From: Terriglobia bacterium
Lineage (GTDB): Bacteria; Acidobacteriota; Terriglobia; Terriglobales; Acidobacteriaceae
Reading direction: 5' to 3'
Length of the DNA: 64,000 nucleotides
Assembly (NCBI GenBank): GCA_020073165.1
Contig: JAIQFP010000009.1
Span: 1 to 64,000 of the forward strand
Shown: positions 36,621 through 46,902 of the stretch, in pieces
How positions within the stretch are numbered: the first letter of the stretch is position 1
Layout of the letters: every line of letters begins with the position of its first letter
Notes under the pieces: generated by a model
What the model was told of the DNA's origin: nothing
The model's database searches: none
What the model saw: the letters and a program-made list of their open reading frames with translations, nothing else
Position numbers and translations under genes: made by a program

Positions 36621-39600
36621 CTATCCCCGTCGGATCTCCCGTTCGCGTAGCCAGGTGAAGATCACTGGCGTCACGATCAGCACGTGCAACAGCGAAGACA
36701 CCATGCCGCCAAGCACCGGGGTGGCTAGTGGTTTCATGACTTCGGCTCCGGTTTGGCCAGACCACATCAGCGGCAGCAGGCCGGCTACGACTGTGGATAC
36801 CGTCATCACTTTGGGACGCAAACGCAGCAGTGCGCCTTCCATCACCGCTTCGTGCAATCCTTGCACCGTGAGCGTGCCCATTGCCGCTTTCTTGCGGGCC
36901 ACAGCTTCCTCCAGGTAGATCACCATGACCACACCAGTCTGCACCGCAGTGCCGAACAGCGCGATAAAGCCGACCCAGACCGCAACCGAGAAGTTGTAGC
37001 CCAGGATTTTCAGCAGGAAGATGCCACCCGTCAGGGCGAAAGGTACCGCGAGCATGACGTGCAGCGCTTCTTTGAGCGAATCGTAGATCTTATAAAGCAG
37101 GATTGACATGATGGCGAACACTGCGGGGATGACCAGCATCAAGCGGCGACGCGCGCTGAGCTGGTTCTCATATTGCCCGCTCCACTCGATGTAGTAACCA
37201 GGAGGCAGTTTGACCTGGCGGGCTACAACTCGCTGGGCTTCAGTCACGAATGAGCCCACGTCGCGGCCTCTTACGTTCATCAGCACCGAGCCCCGCAGCA
37301 GGCCGTTCTCGCTGCTGATCATCGACGGGCCCATGACGACGCGGATCGAGGCTAATTGGGCCAGCGGAATCTGCGCGCCGTTTGGGGCCGCGACCAGCAC
37401 GTTTCGCAGCGCTTCGGGAGTCTCGCGGAAGTCGCGAGCGTAGCGCACACTGATGGGTAGTCGCTGGCGGCCGTCAATCGCGGTGGTGAGGTTCTTTCCC
37501 CCGATAGCAGTCTCAATCACGTCCTGTACATCGCCCACACTGATTCCGTAACGTGCAGCAGCTGAACGGTCGGTCTTGATCTCAAGGTAAGGCGCGCCGG
37601 TAATGCGCTCGGCGTAGAGATCAACGGAGCCAGGCACGCGCTGCACCACTTGCTCGATTTCACCGGAGAGACGCTCGATCGTGCTCAAGTCCGAGCCGAA
37701 TATCTTGATGCCGACCTGGGTGCGGATGCCAGTCGAGAGCATGTCGATGCGATTGCGAATCGGCTGAGTCCAAATGTTGGTCACGCCGGGCATACGCAGT
37801 TTGGTATCGAGCCGCTGCAGAATGTCTTCTTTCGTGGTTCCAACGGGCCACTGATCGCGTGGCTTGAGCGTGATAATCGTCTCGGTCATGTTGATCGGTG
37901 CGGGATCGGTGGAGGTGTCAGCGCGCCCGATCTTGCCCACCACGTTCTCCACCGCCGGGTCCTGGGCGATGATGCGGTCCTGTTCGCGCAGGATCGCGGT
38001 GGCTTTCGTCAGCGAAATGGCGGGATCGGTGATGGGCATAAACATCGCGGTTTCTTCGTTGAGCGGCGGCATGAACTCAGAACCAATCGTTGTAGCCAGC
38101 GCCATCGCGAAGATAAACAACACAGCAGCGCCGGTCATGGTTGCAATGCGGTGCCTGAGGGCCCAGGTCAACGCGGGTTTGTAAAGCCGCTGCAGGAAAT
38201 GCATCACGGGATTGGCTTCTTCTCGATGCAACTTTCCTCGGATCAGCAATGTGCACAGCACCGGCACCAGGGTGACTGCGATCAGGGTGGAACCCACCAT
38301 GGCAAAAGTCTTGGTGAAGGCCAGTGGGTGGAATAGCTTTCCTTCCATGCCAGTGAGCGCGAACACAGGAATAAAGGCCAGGATGATGATGGTCATGGCG
38401 TAGAAGATCGGGCGCCCGACCAAGCGGGTCGCTTCCAGAGTGATCTGAATGATCTTCGAGCGATACTCGCCATGTTCCGCAGCGTAGGCCTCCGCATGCC
38501 GGATGACGTTTTCGGTCACGACGATGCCTGCGTCCACCAGCACGCCGATCGCGATGGCGATTCCCCCAAGCGACATGATGTTCGAGGAAATCCCGAAGTA
38601 GTGCATGAAAAGGAATGCCGCCGACACCGCCAGCGGCAGAGGCAGGGTGACGATGAGAATGCTGCGGAAATGCCAGAGGAAGATCACGTGGGCGAGCGTC
38701 ACCAGCAGAATCTCCTCGATAAGCGCATGTTTCAGCGTGTCCACTGCATGGTGGATGAGGGTGCTGCGATCATAGAAAGATGTGATGTGGACTCCCGGCG
38801 GCAGGCCCGGCTCCAGGTCTTTGATCTTCTGCTTGACGGCATCAATCACTTGTAATGCGTTTTCGCCGGAGCGGATGACAATCACTCCGCCGACCGCTTC
38901 CTTGCCCTCCCGATCCAGCACACCCCGCCTGAAGTCTGGCCCGAGGTGCACGGTAGCGACATTTCGCAGATAGACGGGGGTGCCACCGTTTGCGGTGAGC
39001 ACGATGCTTTCGATGTCGGCAATCGAGCCGATCAGCCCGATGCCGCGTACAGCCATCTCCGTGTCGTTGACCTCCATAACCTTCGCGCCGACGTTGGTAT
39101 TACTCCGCTGGATGGATTCGAACACCGTGCGCAACGGGACGTTATAGGCCCGCAGCTTCACCGGGTCCACATCCACCTGGTACTCGCGCAGAAAGCCTCC
39201 CACTGTGCCCACTTCGGCGACTCCCGGCACCGAGTTCAGCTGGTAGCGGATGAACCAGTGCTGCAGGGAGTGCAGCGTGCCCGGGTCGTACGGGCCATCG
39301 ACGGTGTACCAGTACACCTGACCGACCCCCGTAGCATCCGGGCCGAGTACGGGTGTGACTCCTTCCGGCAGGATCCCGGAAGAAAGGTTCAGCTTCTCCA
39401 GCACGCGGGCGCGGGCAAAGTACAGGTCCACGTTGTCTTCGAAGATCAGGTTGATCATCGAGAAGCCGAAGGCGGAGGAGGAGCGCACCGTCTTGATGCC
39501 CGCCAGCCCCTGCAGGTTGACGGTGAGGGGATAGGTAATCTGGTCTTCGACTTCTTGCGGACTACGGCCCGCCCAGTCAGTGAAGACGATGACTTGGTTT

Positions 39601-39731
39601 TCGCTGAGGTCCGGGATGGCATCAATCGGCGTGCGCAGCAGCGCCCAGTAACCCCAGGCGGCGAGCACGAGGTATGCCAACAGGACGAGGCCTCGATTCT
39701 TGAGTGAGAATTCGATCATTCGTTGGATCAT
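36621..39731 (-). CDS. cusA: Cu(I)/Ag(I) efflux RND pump, CusA
   Basis: The protein has 1036 aa with 12 TM segments, a member of the HME-RND family. The three Met of the copper site in CusA (M573, M623, M672 in E. coli) have clear counterparts: [18 protein letters not shown] and [10 protein letters not shown]. This points to monovalent Cu/Ag rather than Zn/Co/Cd. The inner-membrane pump drives periplasmic metal export by proton motive force. It starts 12 bp after the cusB stop and is the last gene of the four-gene block. Confidence 0.93.
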   Translation of the reverse strand: MIQRMIEFSLKNRGLVLLAYLVLAAWGYWALLRTPIDAIPDLSENQVIVFTDWAGRSPQEVEDQITYPLTVNLQGLAGIKTVRSSSAFGFSMINLIFEDNVDLYFARARVLEKLNLSSGILPEGVTPVLGPDATGVGQVYWYTVDGPYDPGTLHSLQHWFIRYQLNSVPGVAEVGTVGGFLREYQVDVDPVKLRAYNVPLRTVFESIQRSNTNVGAKVMEVNDTEMAVRGIGLIGSIADIESIVLTANGGTPVYLRNVATVHLGPDFRRGVLDREGKEAVGGVIVIRSGENALQVIDAVKQKIKDLEPGLPPGVHITSFYDRSTLIHHAVDTLKHALIEEILLVTLAHVIFLWHFRSILIVTLPLPLAVSAAFLFMHYFGISSNIMSLGGIAIAIGVLVDAGIVVTENVIRHAEAYAAEHGEYRSKIIQITLEATRLVGRPIFYAMTIIILAFIPVFALTGMEGKLFHPLAFTKTFAMVGSTLIAVTLVPVLCTLLIRGKLHREEANPVMHFLQRLYKPALTWALRHRIATMTGAAVLFIFAMALATTIGSEFMPPLNEETAMFMPITDPAISLTKATAILREQDRIIAQDPAVENVVGKIGRADTSTDPAPINMTETIITLKPRDQWPVGTTKEDILQRLDTKLRMPGVTNIWTQPIRNRIDMLSTGIRTQVGIKIFGSDLSTIERLSGEIEQVVQRVPGSVDLYAERITGAPYLEIKTDRSAAARYGISVGDVQDVIETAIGGKNLTTAIDGRQRLPISVRYARDFRETPEALRNVLVAAPNGAQIPLAQLASIRVVMGPSMISSENGLLRGSVLMNVRGRDVGSFVTEAQRVVARQVKLPPGYYIEWSGQYENQLSARRRLMLVIPAVFAIMSILLYKIYDSLKEALHVMLAVPFALTGGIFLLKILGYNFSVAVWVGFIALFGTAVQTGVVMVIYLEEAVARKKAAMGTLTVQGLHEAVMEGALLRLRPKVMTVSTVVAGLLPLMWSGQTGAEVMKPLATPVLGGMVSSLLHVLIVTPVIFTWLREREIRRG

Positions 39732-39743
39732 CGGAGCCTCTCC

Positions 39744-41318
39744 TTATTTTGCGTTCAGGCTGCTGCGGTAGCTGGTGAGTAGTTGCCCGCCCCGGCTCAC
39801 CTCCACCGTGACCGCCCACGTGCCGGGTGTCGGCACCTTGATGCTGCCCGCGTAGTCAGAGCCCTTCCAGCTGAGAACCGCCGCTTCACGCGCTTCAGCC
39901 ATACCCATGGCCGGCATCGCCGGCATGAACAAAGTGACTTGGACTTGAGCATCAGGGACGGGTTTTCCCTCAGCATCCTGTACTGAGACGTGAAGCGTGG
40001 CTTGCGTGCCACCCTGCGGAGTCGTCGGATCACTGCGAAACGACACTTTGAATTGCGCAGATTGGGGAGCGGTCTGCTGATTGAACTCCTTTGACCCGCC
40101 GAACATGCCGCTCATGCTGCCGGTGATGCGGGTCTGGGAGTCGAGCAGGAAGTTGCCTTCGGTTACGATGCGTTCGCCGCCACGCAGGCCAGCCAGTACC
40201 GGGTAATAGCCGTCTGCGACCGTCCCCAACTGAACTTCGTGGGCTTCAAAGACTCCATCGCTCTTGGCCATATACACCAGCTTGCGCTCTCCGGTGTTAA
40301 CAACCGCCGAACGTGGTACAGCCAGCATGCTCTCTCCGGAGGTCACAGCAAACCGGGTTTGCACGAACATCCCGGGACGCAGCCGCATGCCCGGATTCGC
40401 CACCTGGATGCGCGCCGCCGTGGTGCGCGTCTGTGCGTTGACCATGGGTTCAAGGAAGCTGATTCGCCCGCGCAATCTTGTGCCGGGCAGAGACTCTGCG
40501 GTCACGTCCACGGCTTGTCCGACCCGCACTTGGGGCAGATCGGCCTCGTAAATGTCAGCCTTGATCCACACCGTACTCAGGTCGGTCACGGTGTAGAGCA
40601 CATCTCCGGCATTGACGTACTGGCCCTGCGTCACCTTGCGCTCGCTCACGATTCCGCTGGCAGGCGAGTAGATGGTGAGATCGAGCTGTGGCTTGTCGGA
40701 AGTTGCAATGGTGTCGATCTGTTGCGGAGTCAGTCCCCACAGTTCCAGGCGGCGACGGCTGGCCGTGATCAGGTCGTCGGCGCCAGAAAGCGCTTGCGGC
40801 TCCGCGCCGCTACCCAGGCGCCTGCGGTTCTCCAGTGCCAGCTTGTACTCCTCGGCACTGGTAAGCACTTCCGGGCTGTAGATTTCGGCAATCGGCTGGC
40901 CGCGCCGCACCGGTTGCCCGGTGAAATCCGCATGCAGCCTGTCGATGCGCCCACCGATCCGGGCGCTGACGTTGGCGAGCTGAGTTTCTGGCTCCTCCAC
41001 TCGCGCCACAGCCAGTAGTTCGCGACGGATGGTACGCCGCTCGACCACTGTGGTCTGCAGTCCGATGGAGCGCTGCTCGTCTTCCGTAAGTTGCAGACTC
41101 GACACCGGCTCGGATGTGTCGGACGGCGAGGCTGCACTTTGCCCATGTCCGCTGTGCTGCGCCGCCTCACTTTCGGACGAAGGTTCATAAGCAACTTTGT
41201 CGGTCTTGGCCGCGCTGGCCTCGGGATGAATGAGGTGGGACGCGCCGAATAACACGCTGGCTAAGAGAAGACCAAGGACGGTTCCCGCGATGATCAGATA
41301 CTTTTCACGAGTGGTCAT
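39744..41318 (-). CDS. cusB: Efflux periplasmic adaptor CusB with FixH/YtkA-like C-terminal domain
   Basis: The protein has 524 aa. The N-terminal anchor is followed by an HlyD-type adaptor: barrel-sandwich hybrid (VARVEEPETQLANVSARIGGRIDRL) and alpha-hairpin (about 130-230), then a beta-barrel with GMFVQTRFAV. Residues about 440-524 add an Ig-like FixH/YtkA-type domain (DAEGKPVPDAQVQVTLFMPAMPAMGMAE..., VPTPGTWAVTVEVSRGG). The Met-rich MPAMPAMGM could bind copper. It overlaps cusC by 4 nt (41315-41318). Confidence 0.92.
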   Translation of the reverse strand: MTTREKYLIIAGTVLGLLLASVLFGASHLIHPEASAAKTDKVAYEPSSESEAAQHSGHGQSAASPSDTSEPVSSLQLTEDEQRSIGLQTTVVERRTIRRELLAVARVEEPETQLANVSARIGGRIDRLHADFTGQPVRRGQPIAEIYSPEVLTSAEEYKLALENRRRLGSGAEPQALSGADDLITASRRRLELWGLTPQQIDTIATSDKPQLDLTIYSPASGIVSERKVTQGQYVNAGDVLYTVTDLSTVWIKADIYEADLPQVRVGQAVDVTAESLPGTRLRGRISFLEPMVNAQTRTTAARIQVANPGMRLRPGMFVQTRFAVTSGESMLAVPRSAVVNTGERKLVYMAKSDGVFEAHEVQLGTVADGYYPVLAGLRGGERIVTEGNFLLDSQTRITGSMSGMFGGSKEFNQQTAPQSAQFKVSFRSDPTTPQGGTQATLHVSVQDAEGKPVPDAQVQVTLFMPAMPAMGMAEAREAAVLSWKGSDYAGSIKVPTPGTWAVTVEVSRGGQLLTSYRSSLNAK

Positions 41319-42724
41319 TGCTTTACCTCCTGGCGCATTTGCACATTAACGGTCTCCGGTTCAGGGGAATTTGATGAACTGGCTCTGACGGTCCGGGGTA
41401 ACGGCGTGCCGACGGCTCGCTCCAAATCTGCTAGTCGTGTTTCCAGATCCGAGACCGCACGGATATAGTCGAGTTCAACGTCGAGCGTGGTGTTCTGGCT
41501 GTCGAGCAGGTTGAGGTAGTCGGTGCGGTCGGTTTGGTAGGCTGCGACGGTGGCCTTGAGCACCGCTTGGGCTTGCGGACGCAGAGTGTCACGGTACAGG
41601 TCTACCAGCCGATGGGCCACGCGCGCCCGCACCAGGGACTCTTGGATTTCGGCAAAGACTGCGGCACGGCGGCTTTCATAGTCTGCTTTTCCCGCAGCGA
41701 CCATGGCACTGGTCTCGGCAATCTCCGCGTTGTGGCGTCCACGATTCAACCACGGCAGGGTGACGGAAAGCTCCGCCATATAGGTGTTGCGATAGCGGGA
41801 GCCTTCCGGCATGAGCATGTAGCCGCCGCTCAGCGTGTAGTCAGGCTTCAAGGATTTTTCTGCCAGTTGCGTGCGGGTCTCGCTCTGCCGGATCGCCTCG
41901 GAAATGGCGGCCAGTTCCGGCCGGTTTTCGAGGGCCGTTTTCTCCAGATCGAGGAGTCCCGGAAGCGCTAAGGGCGGTGAGTAGTCGCCCACTACATCGA
42001 GCGGTGTGCCAGGATCGCGACCCAGCAAGGTGTTCAGGCGGGCGCAAGCAAGGTCGCCATCCTGCTGCAGCATGACCAGGTGCTCGACCAGGCGAGTGAG
42101 CGCGATCTGCGCTTTCAGCATGTCCGACTGCGGAACCTTGCCGACCACATACTTGATTCGCGCCGACTCCAGCCCCCGGCGTGCGAGCGCGGCTTGTTCG
42201 TCGTGGAAGCGGAGTCCCTCCTGGTTCTGCAGCAGCTCGTAGAAGGCTCTGCGGACCTGGGCGAGCACATCACGCTTTTTCGCCTCGACTTCCGCCTTTG
42301 CGATTTCGACGTCCGCATCTGCTACTTGCGTCCGCAGTTGGCGCTTGCCCCCACCAGGAAGGCTCTGGCTGTACATGAACATGTGCTGCGTCTGGTTGAG
42401 ATCCCAGGGACGGCTGAGCGGGGTTCCCCAGCCGCGGTACATGAACGAGGGGTCATCCAGCGATCCGGCACTGCCTCGACGCGCCTCGACAACGGCGACC
42501 TGTCGCGCAGCAGCGCCGATTTCGAAATTATTGGCGAGAGCGGCTGATTCCAGTTCCGCCAGGGTCAGAGGGATTGTGGGTTGGTGACGGTGTTCCTGCG
42601 AGGCCAGCAGCATGCCCTCGGCGCTGGCGAGAAGATCGGGTTCGGGCGCGGGACGCTGAACGTCCTGTGCGCCTACCACCGCCACAGTCAAAAGTATGAG
42701 TACGCAAACTCTCAAAGCCTTCAT
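41315..42724 (-). CDS. cusC: Outer membrane efflux protein CusC/TolC family
   Basis: The protein has 469 aa with a signal peptide (VCVLILLTVAVVGAQD) and the two-fold helical repeat of TolC proteins (IGAAARQVAVVEARRGSAGSLDDPSFMYRGWG; LLDLEKTALENRPELAAISEAIRQSETRTQLAEKSLKPDYTLSGG in part). It is the outer-membrane channel of the tripartite pump. It shares a 4-nt overlap with the downstream adaptor gene and is preceded by the small Cys-rich gene, so the order is small protein-cusC-cusB-cusA. Confidence 0.92.
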   Translation of the reverse strand: MKALRVCVLILLTVAVVGAQDVQRPAPEPDLLASAEGMLLASQEHRHQPTIPLTLAELESAALANNFEIGAAARQVAVVEARRGSAGSLDDPSFMYRGWGTPLSRPWDLNQTQHMFMYSQSLPGGGKRQLRTQVADADVEIAKAEVEAKKRDVLAQVRRAFYELLQNQEGLRFHDEQAALARRGLESARIKYVVGKVPQSDMLKAQIALTRLVEHLVMLQQDGDLACARLNTLLGRDPGTPLDVVGDYSPPLALPGLLDLEKTALENRPELAAISEAIRQSETRTQLAEKSLKPDYTLSGGYMLMPEGSRYRNTYMAELSVTLPWLNRGRHNAEIAETSAMVAAGKADYESRRAAVFAEIQESLVRARVAHRLVDLYRDTLRPQAQAVLKATVAAYQTDRTDYLNLLDSQNTTLDVELDYIRAVSDLETRLADLERAVGTPLPRTVRASSSNSPEPETVNVQMRQEVKQ

Positions 42725-42830
42725 CGCTATTCTCCACGAAAGAATCAGTGGTCACAGGGGCATTCCGGCAGAACTCCACGCGCATTTGCGCGCGCAGACA
42801 CCGGCGCCGAGTATGAGGAATGAAGGCTTT

Positions 42831-43208
42831 CTAGATTCTCAAAACAGAAGGAGACGAGGGAGGGGCTTCAGCGGGAGGTGATTCACAAAAAGCCAGAGAT
42901 GCCAGCGACGCTGTGAGGACGTCCGGCAGGGAAATGTGAGCGACAATCGGGACCGCCGTAGGGACATGCTCCAGCAATGGGCTTGCTTGCCCCCGGGTCA
43001 GAACCGCTTCCGGCCGGGTGGCCGCCTGACAGCACGGCTGACTGTCGGGCATCACTGAGTACTCACAACGCATCCCCATGGGATCGGAGCATTGTTGCTT
43101 GACTGGCGTCGTCACCAAGCATGGCAGGAGGCAGGCCACGACCGGCGTCACTGCCCAAAGCAGGACAGCACCAACCACAAACGTAATACGAATTCGGCTC
43201 GCAACCAC
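42831..43208 (-). CDS. Small exported Cys/Met-containing protein heading the cus operon
   Basis: The protein has 125 aa with a signal peptide (ITFVVGAVLLWAVTPVVA). The mature N-terminus has several Cys and Met (CLLPC, CSDPMGMRCEY, QPCC), a plausible soft-metal site. The rest is Pro/Ala-rich and the C-terminus has another Cys (FCESPPAEAPP). It lies 106 bp upstream of cusC on the same strand, so a role as a copper chaperone or sensor for the Cus pump is a reasonable inference. I know no named family. Confidence 0.65.
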   Translation of the reverse strand: MVASRIRITFVVGAVLLWAVTPVVACLLPCLVTTPVKQQCSDPMGMRCEYSVMPDSQPCCQAATRPEAVLTRGQASPLLEHVPTAVPIVAHISLPDVLTASLASLAFCESPPAEAPPSSPSVLRI

Positions 43209-43760
43209 TAGTCTAGGCTCCTTGGCTCACCTGCAAACGGGAGGCTTTGTAGAGTGAACTTCGCGCCCACCTAAATCACGATACCGACATGCCAGAACAA
43301 TTTGCTGTGATTCTGATCACACGCAGAAGTACCTTAGTCACGCTGGTGCGGAGGTTATGTCCTTGCTTGTAGTGGGCTTACTTGAGTAGGAGATTGGTTG
43401 TTGTTGTAAGCGATTACACCAACAATCGGGGGTGCGGGTGACGAGCGACCTTTCGGCCCAATCAAGAAGTGCCTCCCGCCCATCCAGTCCTTTACAGGGG
43501 GCCTGGCGGCTGCGGCGTGACCGAATCCAGGCAGATAAACAGCCTGTGCGGTGGTCTAAAGACAGCTTCTCAACGGGGAAAGCCCAGCTTTGTGAGGCCT
43601 TGAACGGGCGCGCCTGAAGGCGCGCCCTATCGAAGCGAGGAAACTCATAGGTGAGTGCTGGCGGCACGGCTGAAACCGAGCCCTCCCGAAAATACGAAAG
43701 CCGGGACTCCCGGAATTGCTTCCAGGCCCGGCTTCGCTTACTTCAACTTGTTGAGGCTTC
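43209..43760. other. 552-bp intergenic space with hairpins
   Basis: No gene with coding character is seen. A perfect palindrome GGGCGCGCC-TGAA-GGCGCGCCC lies at 43606-43627. A second hairpin GAAAGCCGGG/CCCGGCTTCG at about 43696-43736 stands just past the end of the M48 gene and could terminate it. Promoters for the cus operon must lie in the left part, near 43209-43330. Confidence 0.5.
43606..43627. repeat. Perfect 9-bp hairpin with TGAA loop
   Basis: GGGCGCGCC, TGAA, GGCGCGCCC. It is very stable and GC-only, without a T-run, so it is a repeat rather than a typical terminator. Confidence 0.7.
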
Positions 43761-45602
43761 TTAGTTGCTGGAAGCCGTGTTGGCTGCGGTTGTGGGATTG
43801 GCCGTGCTTCCGCCGCTCATCATGCGGGTGAGCCGCGGGAAGAAGGGCGTGACTTCAAACGGCATCTTGTCGCGTGCGGACGTGATCGCCACCGGCGCCG
43901 TCTTGATCAGTTCGACCTGATTCGTCCACGGGTTGAGCTTCACGCGCCCGCCTAGAGGCAGGGCCGCGATCTGGTCCAGTTTGTTGTCGTCCAGGGCCGG
44001 GGCCGACGTCATCAGCAGGTTCATGCGGTCGATCTGTCCCTTGCTGTCGGTGAAGTTGTTGCCCAGGTGGGCGGTGAGCAGTGCGGAAAGCTGCGGCGCC
44101 CGCGTGGCCAGTTCCTTGAGAAACAATCCCGCCGTATCCAGCTTCTGGCTGTAGGGCGAGTTCTTCAGCATTTCCATGGCCTTCTTGTCGGCGGCCACCT
44201 CTTCCTCGGGCACGTGCCGGAAGCCGAAGTTGTTGTAGGTAGATTCATCGGAGAAGAGCATGCGATCGTTAAAGGCAAACTTGCTGCCCAGGTTGTGGCC
44301 CAGCACGATATGCGCCAGTTCGTGCGACAGCACCATGGCCAGGCTGGCTTCGTCGGGCAGCACGTCAATCAAGCCACGGCTGACGATGATGGTGTTGCCC
44401 ACGCTGAAGGTCTCCAGCGGAGAAGTCAGCATGACCCGCGTCCGGATCGGCCGGGGCAGTTCGATGTTGTTGGTGACTTGCAGGTTGTTGACGACGGTCA
44501 GCAGGATCTTGTCGACCTCGCCTTCGGGAGCCAACAGGCCGGCATTCTGCAGGCGCTCGACCACGTTGTCTTCCGCCTGCTGCTGCCATTCCCGTTGCGC
44601 CTGCAGCGGGGAAGCATCGGCCGCAGCGGCGCTTTCGTCCTTCACGGTCGAATCCACCGTGATCGACGTGAGTTCATCTTCCTTGCCGTTCTTCTTCAGG
44701 TCGTAGCCCCAGATGCGGCTCTGCGCCTTGAAGGCCATCTTGTCCTTGGCCCCGTAGCTGAAGTCGCCTTCTTCGCTGTATATGTAAGACGGAACCCAGT
44801 AGCCGGGAATCAGGTTCAGACGCCAGCTATCCATGTGGAAGAAGTAGGCGTTCTTGGGGCGCGGGGCATAAGTGCCGTTTAGCCGCACGATGTTGTAGTC
44901 CTGGTCCTCGACCCAGATGCGGCCCAGGAAGCGGCCTTTGCCGGCATCTTTCTTGGGGGTCACGTCGAACACGATGCAGCGTACGTCGCCCAGGAACTCG
45001 CGGCGGACGTACTTGAAGTCGTAGTGGCCGCGGTCGAAGTCCTCGCGATCGGCGAAGATCATCCAGGAAAAGCCCATGGGCTTGTATTCGAACTTAAACA
45101 GCTTGCTGAAGCCGCCCAACATGCGGCTCTGGAAGCTCGTATCTTTCGAGAGGTAGTCGCGCCGGTCCACGGTCTCGCCCATATCCAGGCGGCCCAGGAA
45201 GTAGTGATCTTCCTTGGGAACCGGGCCGAGCTGCGGGTCGGGCTTCAGGTTTTGGAGATAGGTCTCGACCAGGGGCGTCCGAGTCTTGAGCATCTCCATC
45301 AGCGCATGCTCGCGCACGATGGCGCGGTCCACGACTTGATCCATGGTCGTGGGGGACGCTGCGCTCTGCGTTGGTGAAGCCGTGGGCTGCGCCGGCGCTG
45401 GCTGGGTTGCGGCCACTTGCGGCTGGGTTGCGGCGGGCTGCGCCGAAACTTCCTGCGCCGGGGCGGGATTGGCCGGTTGCGGCGCCTGCGCCGCCGGTTT
45501 CTCCCCCGCGGTCTGGGATGACGATTGGCCCGCCGTTTGCTGTGCCATTGCGCTCAGCGTGATCAGCAGGAAAGCGGTGACCATCCATTTCCAAGTACGC
45601 AT
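43761..45602 (-). CDS. Secreted M48-family metalloprotease with Ala/Pro/Gln-rich N-terminus
   Basis: The protein has 613 aa. A signal peptide (MVTAFLLITLSAMAQ) precedes a low-complexity Ala/Pro/Gln region. Residues about 110-330 resemble an outer-membrane-lipoprotein sorting-type fold (FLGRIWVEDQDYNIVRLNGTY). The C-terminal M48 domain has LSHELAHIVLGHN (about 430) and EEEVAADKKAMEML with the third zinc-ligand Glu. This is the BepA/YfgC-type HExxH arrangement in the periplasm. Good RBS (AGAGAGGAAC). The TonB-like gene lies just upstream, 33 bp away. Confidence 0.88.
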   Translation of the reverse strand: MRTWKWMVTAFLLITLSAMAQQTAGQSSSQTAGEKPAAQAPQPANPAPAQEVSAQPAATQPQVAATQPAPAQPTASPTQSAASPTTMDQVVDRAIVREHALMEMLKTRTPLVETYLQNLKPDPQLGPVPKEDHYFLGRLDMGETVDRRDYLSKDTSFQSRMLGGFSKLFKFEYKPMGFSWMIFADREDFDRGHYDFKYVRREFLGDVRCIVFDVTPKKDAGKGRFLGRIWVEDQDYNIVRLNGTYAPRPKNAYFFHMDSWRLNLIPGYWVPSYIYSEEGDFSYGAKDKMAFKAQSRIWGYDLKKNGKEDELTSITVDSTVKDESAAAADASPLQAQREWQQQAEDNVVERLQNAGLLAPEGEVDKILLTVVNNLQVTNNIELPRPIRTRVMLTSPLETFSVGNTIIVSRGLIDVLPDEASLAMVLSHELAHIVLGHNLGSKFAFNDRMLFSDESTYNNFGFRHVPEEEVAADKKAMEMLKNSPYSQKLDTAGLFLKELATRAPQLSALLTAHLGNNFTDSKGQIDRMNLLMTSAPALDDNKLDQIAALPLGGRVKLNPWTNQVELIKTAPVAITSARDKMPFEVTPFFPRLTRMMSGGSTANPTTAANTASSN

Positions 45603-45635
45603 AACTCTGTTCCTCTCTTTTTCAGTACCCCAATG

Positions 45636-46685
45636 TCAGTACGCCAACTGGAAAACCACATGTACGATTGCGGTCGAATCCACCGGTACGCCATTGCGCA
45701 GAGCGGGTTTGAAACGCATCTTGTTCGCGGCCGCGATGGCGGCCTCATCCAGCCCATGACCCAGGCCCCGCACCACGCGGTTCACGTGCAATTGCCCGCT
45801 CGCGGTGAAACTGACTTCCAATAAGACCTCGCCCTCGAGCTTGAGCTGGCGCGCTTCCTCGGTGTAGACCGGGTTGGGCTTGAAGGTGATCTGCACCGGC
45901 GTAGTAGGCGGCCCACTGTCCAGCTGGGGTTGCGGCTTGGCAACGGCTTGCGCCACCTGCTGGGAACCAAAACCACCGGTCTGCACTCCGCCACCGTAGC
46001 CTCGGCCGTTGCTGCGGCCATCGCCCTGGCCCGGTTGCGCGATTCCGTTGCCGAAGCCCGCGCTGGCAATCGTGCCCTTAATCCCCTTGGATCCACCGGT
46101 CCCGTTGCCTTGGCCGGAGCCTTGGGGCAGATCAAATGATCCTGCACTGGCAATCGTCAGCTTGGCATTGGGCTTGCCCTGTCCGGGGACACCGTTGGGA
46201 TCGCCAAAGCCACCGGTCTGCACCTTCTGGATGGGTGCATTGACCGTGGGAGTGGCCGAACTGCCGAATTCTCCGGTATGGACAACCAGGGCCGGCCGCG
46301 CTCCGCCGGAAACCTGCTTCAGCACGGCAGGTGTGAAATTGTTGACCACGATCTTGGGAGGGGCTACCTCAGCTTCCGGACGCGTGCGGACATCGCGAGG
46401 AACGGTCAGCTTCGCAGTGGGGAATACGGGCGCCGGCGGCAGTAACTTGGCATGGGTTACAGGAGGAGCCTTGGGTGTGAACGGCTTGGGCTGCAGGCTC
46501 GGCATAGGGATAAGCTCGGTGACGTGATATTTCCGCGCCAGTTGCAGCCGATCCGGCCAGATCACCCCGATATTGATCAGAAACAGGAGGAGGAGAATCT
46601 CGAAGCCGTAGCTGGTGGCGAGCGTGCGCCAGTCCATCTTGCGCTCCGGCAGAAGCCCCAACTGAAAGTTGCGGGACGTAGCCAT
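45636..46685 (-). CDS. TonB-family energy-transducer-like protein
   Basis: The protein has 349 aa. An N-terminal TM (TSYGFEILLLLFLINIGVIW) is followed by a Pro/Gly-rich periplasmic linker with repeats of ASAG(F/S)..., VQTGGFG. The C-terminal TonB domain holds VQITFKPNPVYTEEARQLKLEGEVLLEVSFTASGQLHVNRVVRGLGHGLDEAAIAAANKMRF (in part). The ATG at 46685 is used because GGAG lies 7 nt upstream and it is the start of the TM. No ExbB/ExbD is nearby; proteins like this may act with unlinked ExbBD. Confidence 0.85.
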   Translation of the reverse strand: MATSRNFQLGLLPERKMDWRTLATSYGFEILLLLFLINIGVIWPDRLQLARKYHVTELIPMPSLQPKPFTPKAPPVTHAKLLPPAPVFPTAKLTVPRDVRTRPEAEVAPPKIVVNNFTPAVLKQVSGGARPALVVHTGEFGSSATPTVNAPIQKVQTGGFGDPNGVPGQGKPNAKLTIASAGSFDLPQGSGQGNGTGGSKGIKGTIASAGFGNGIAQPGQGDGRSNGRGYGGGVQTGGFGSQQVAQAVAKPQPQLDSGPPTTPVQITFKPNPVYTEEARQLKLEGEVLLEVSFTASGQLHVNRVVRGLGHGLDEAAIAAANKMRFKPALRNGVPVDSTAIVHVVFQLAY

Positions 46686-46902
46686 GCATAAGCTCCAAAG
46701 GAGACCCGAGCCTGGGGAAGGTGCTGCGGGTGGAATCTTTACGTTACGAGAGACAGGTGCAGGGGTAAACGTGCCTGCCGCCGGTGTACTTTGGTAACCC
46801 AAGTTGTGCCTGATGGGGAATCCGCCCGAAAAACGGACAAGAAAACCGCACAAGGCCCTGAACCGCGGAAACCCGGAGGTCGGCCGCTGCTCTATCCGCG
46901 GC

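Noticed and set aside
43338-43667. A 109-codon frame between the cus operon and the M48 gene.
   Set aside because: It runs across a palindromic repeat, has no RBS and no recognizable domain.
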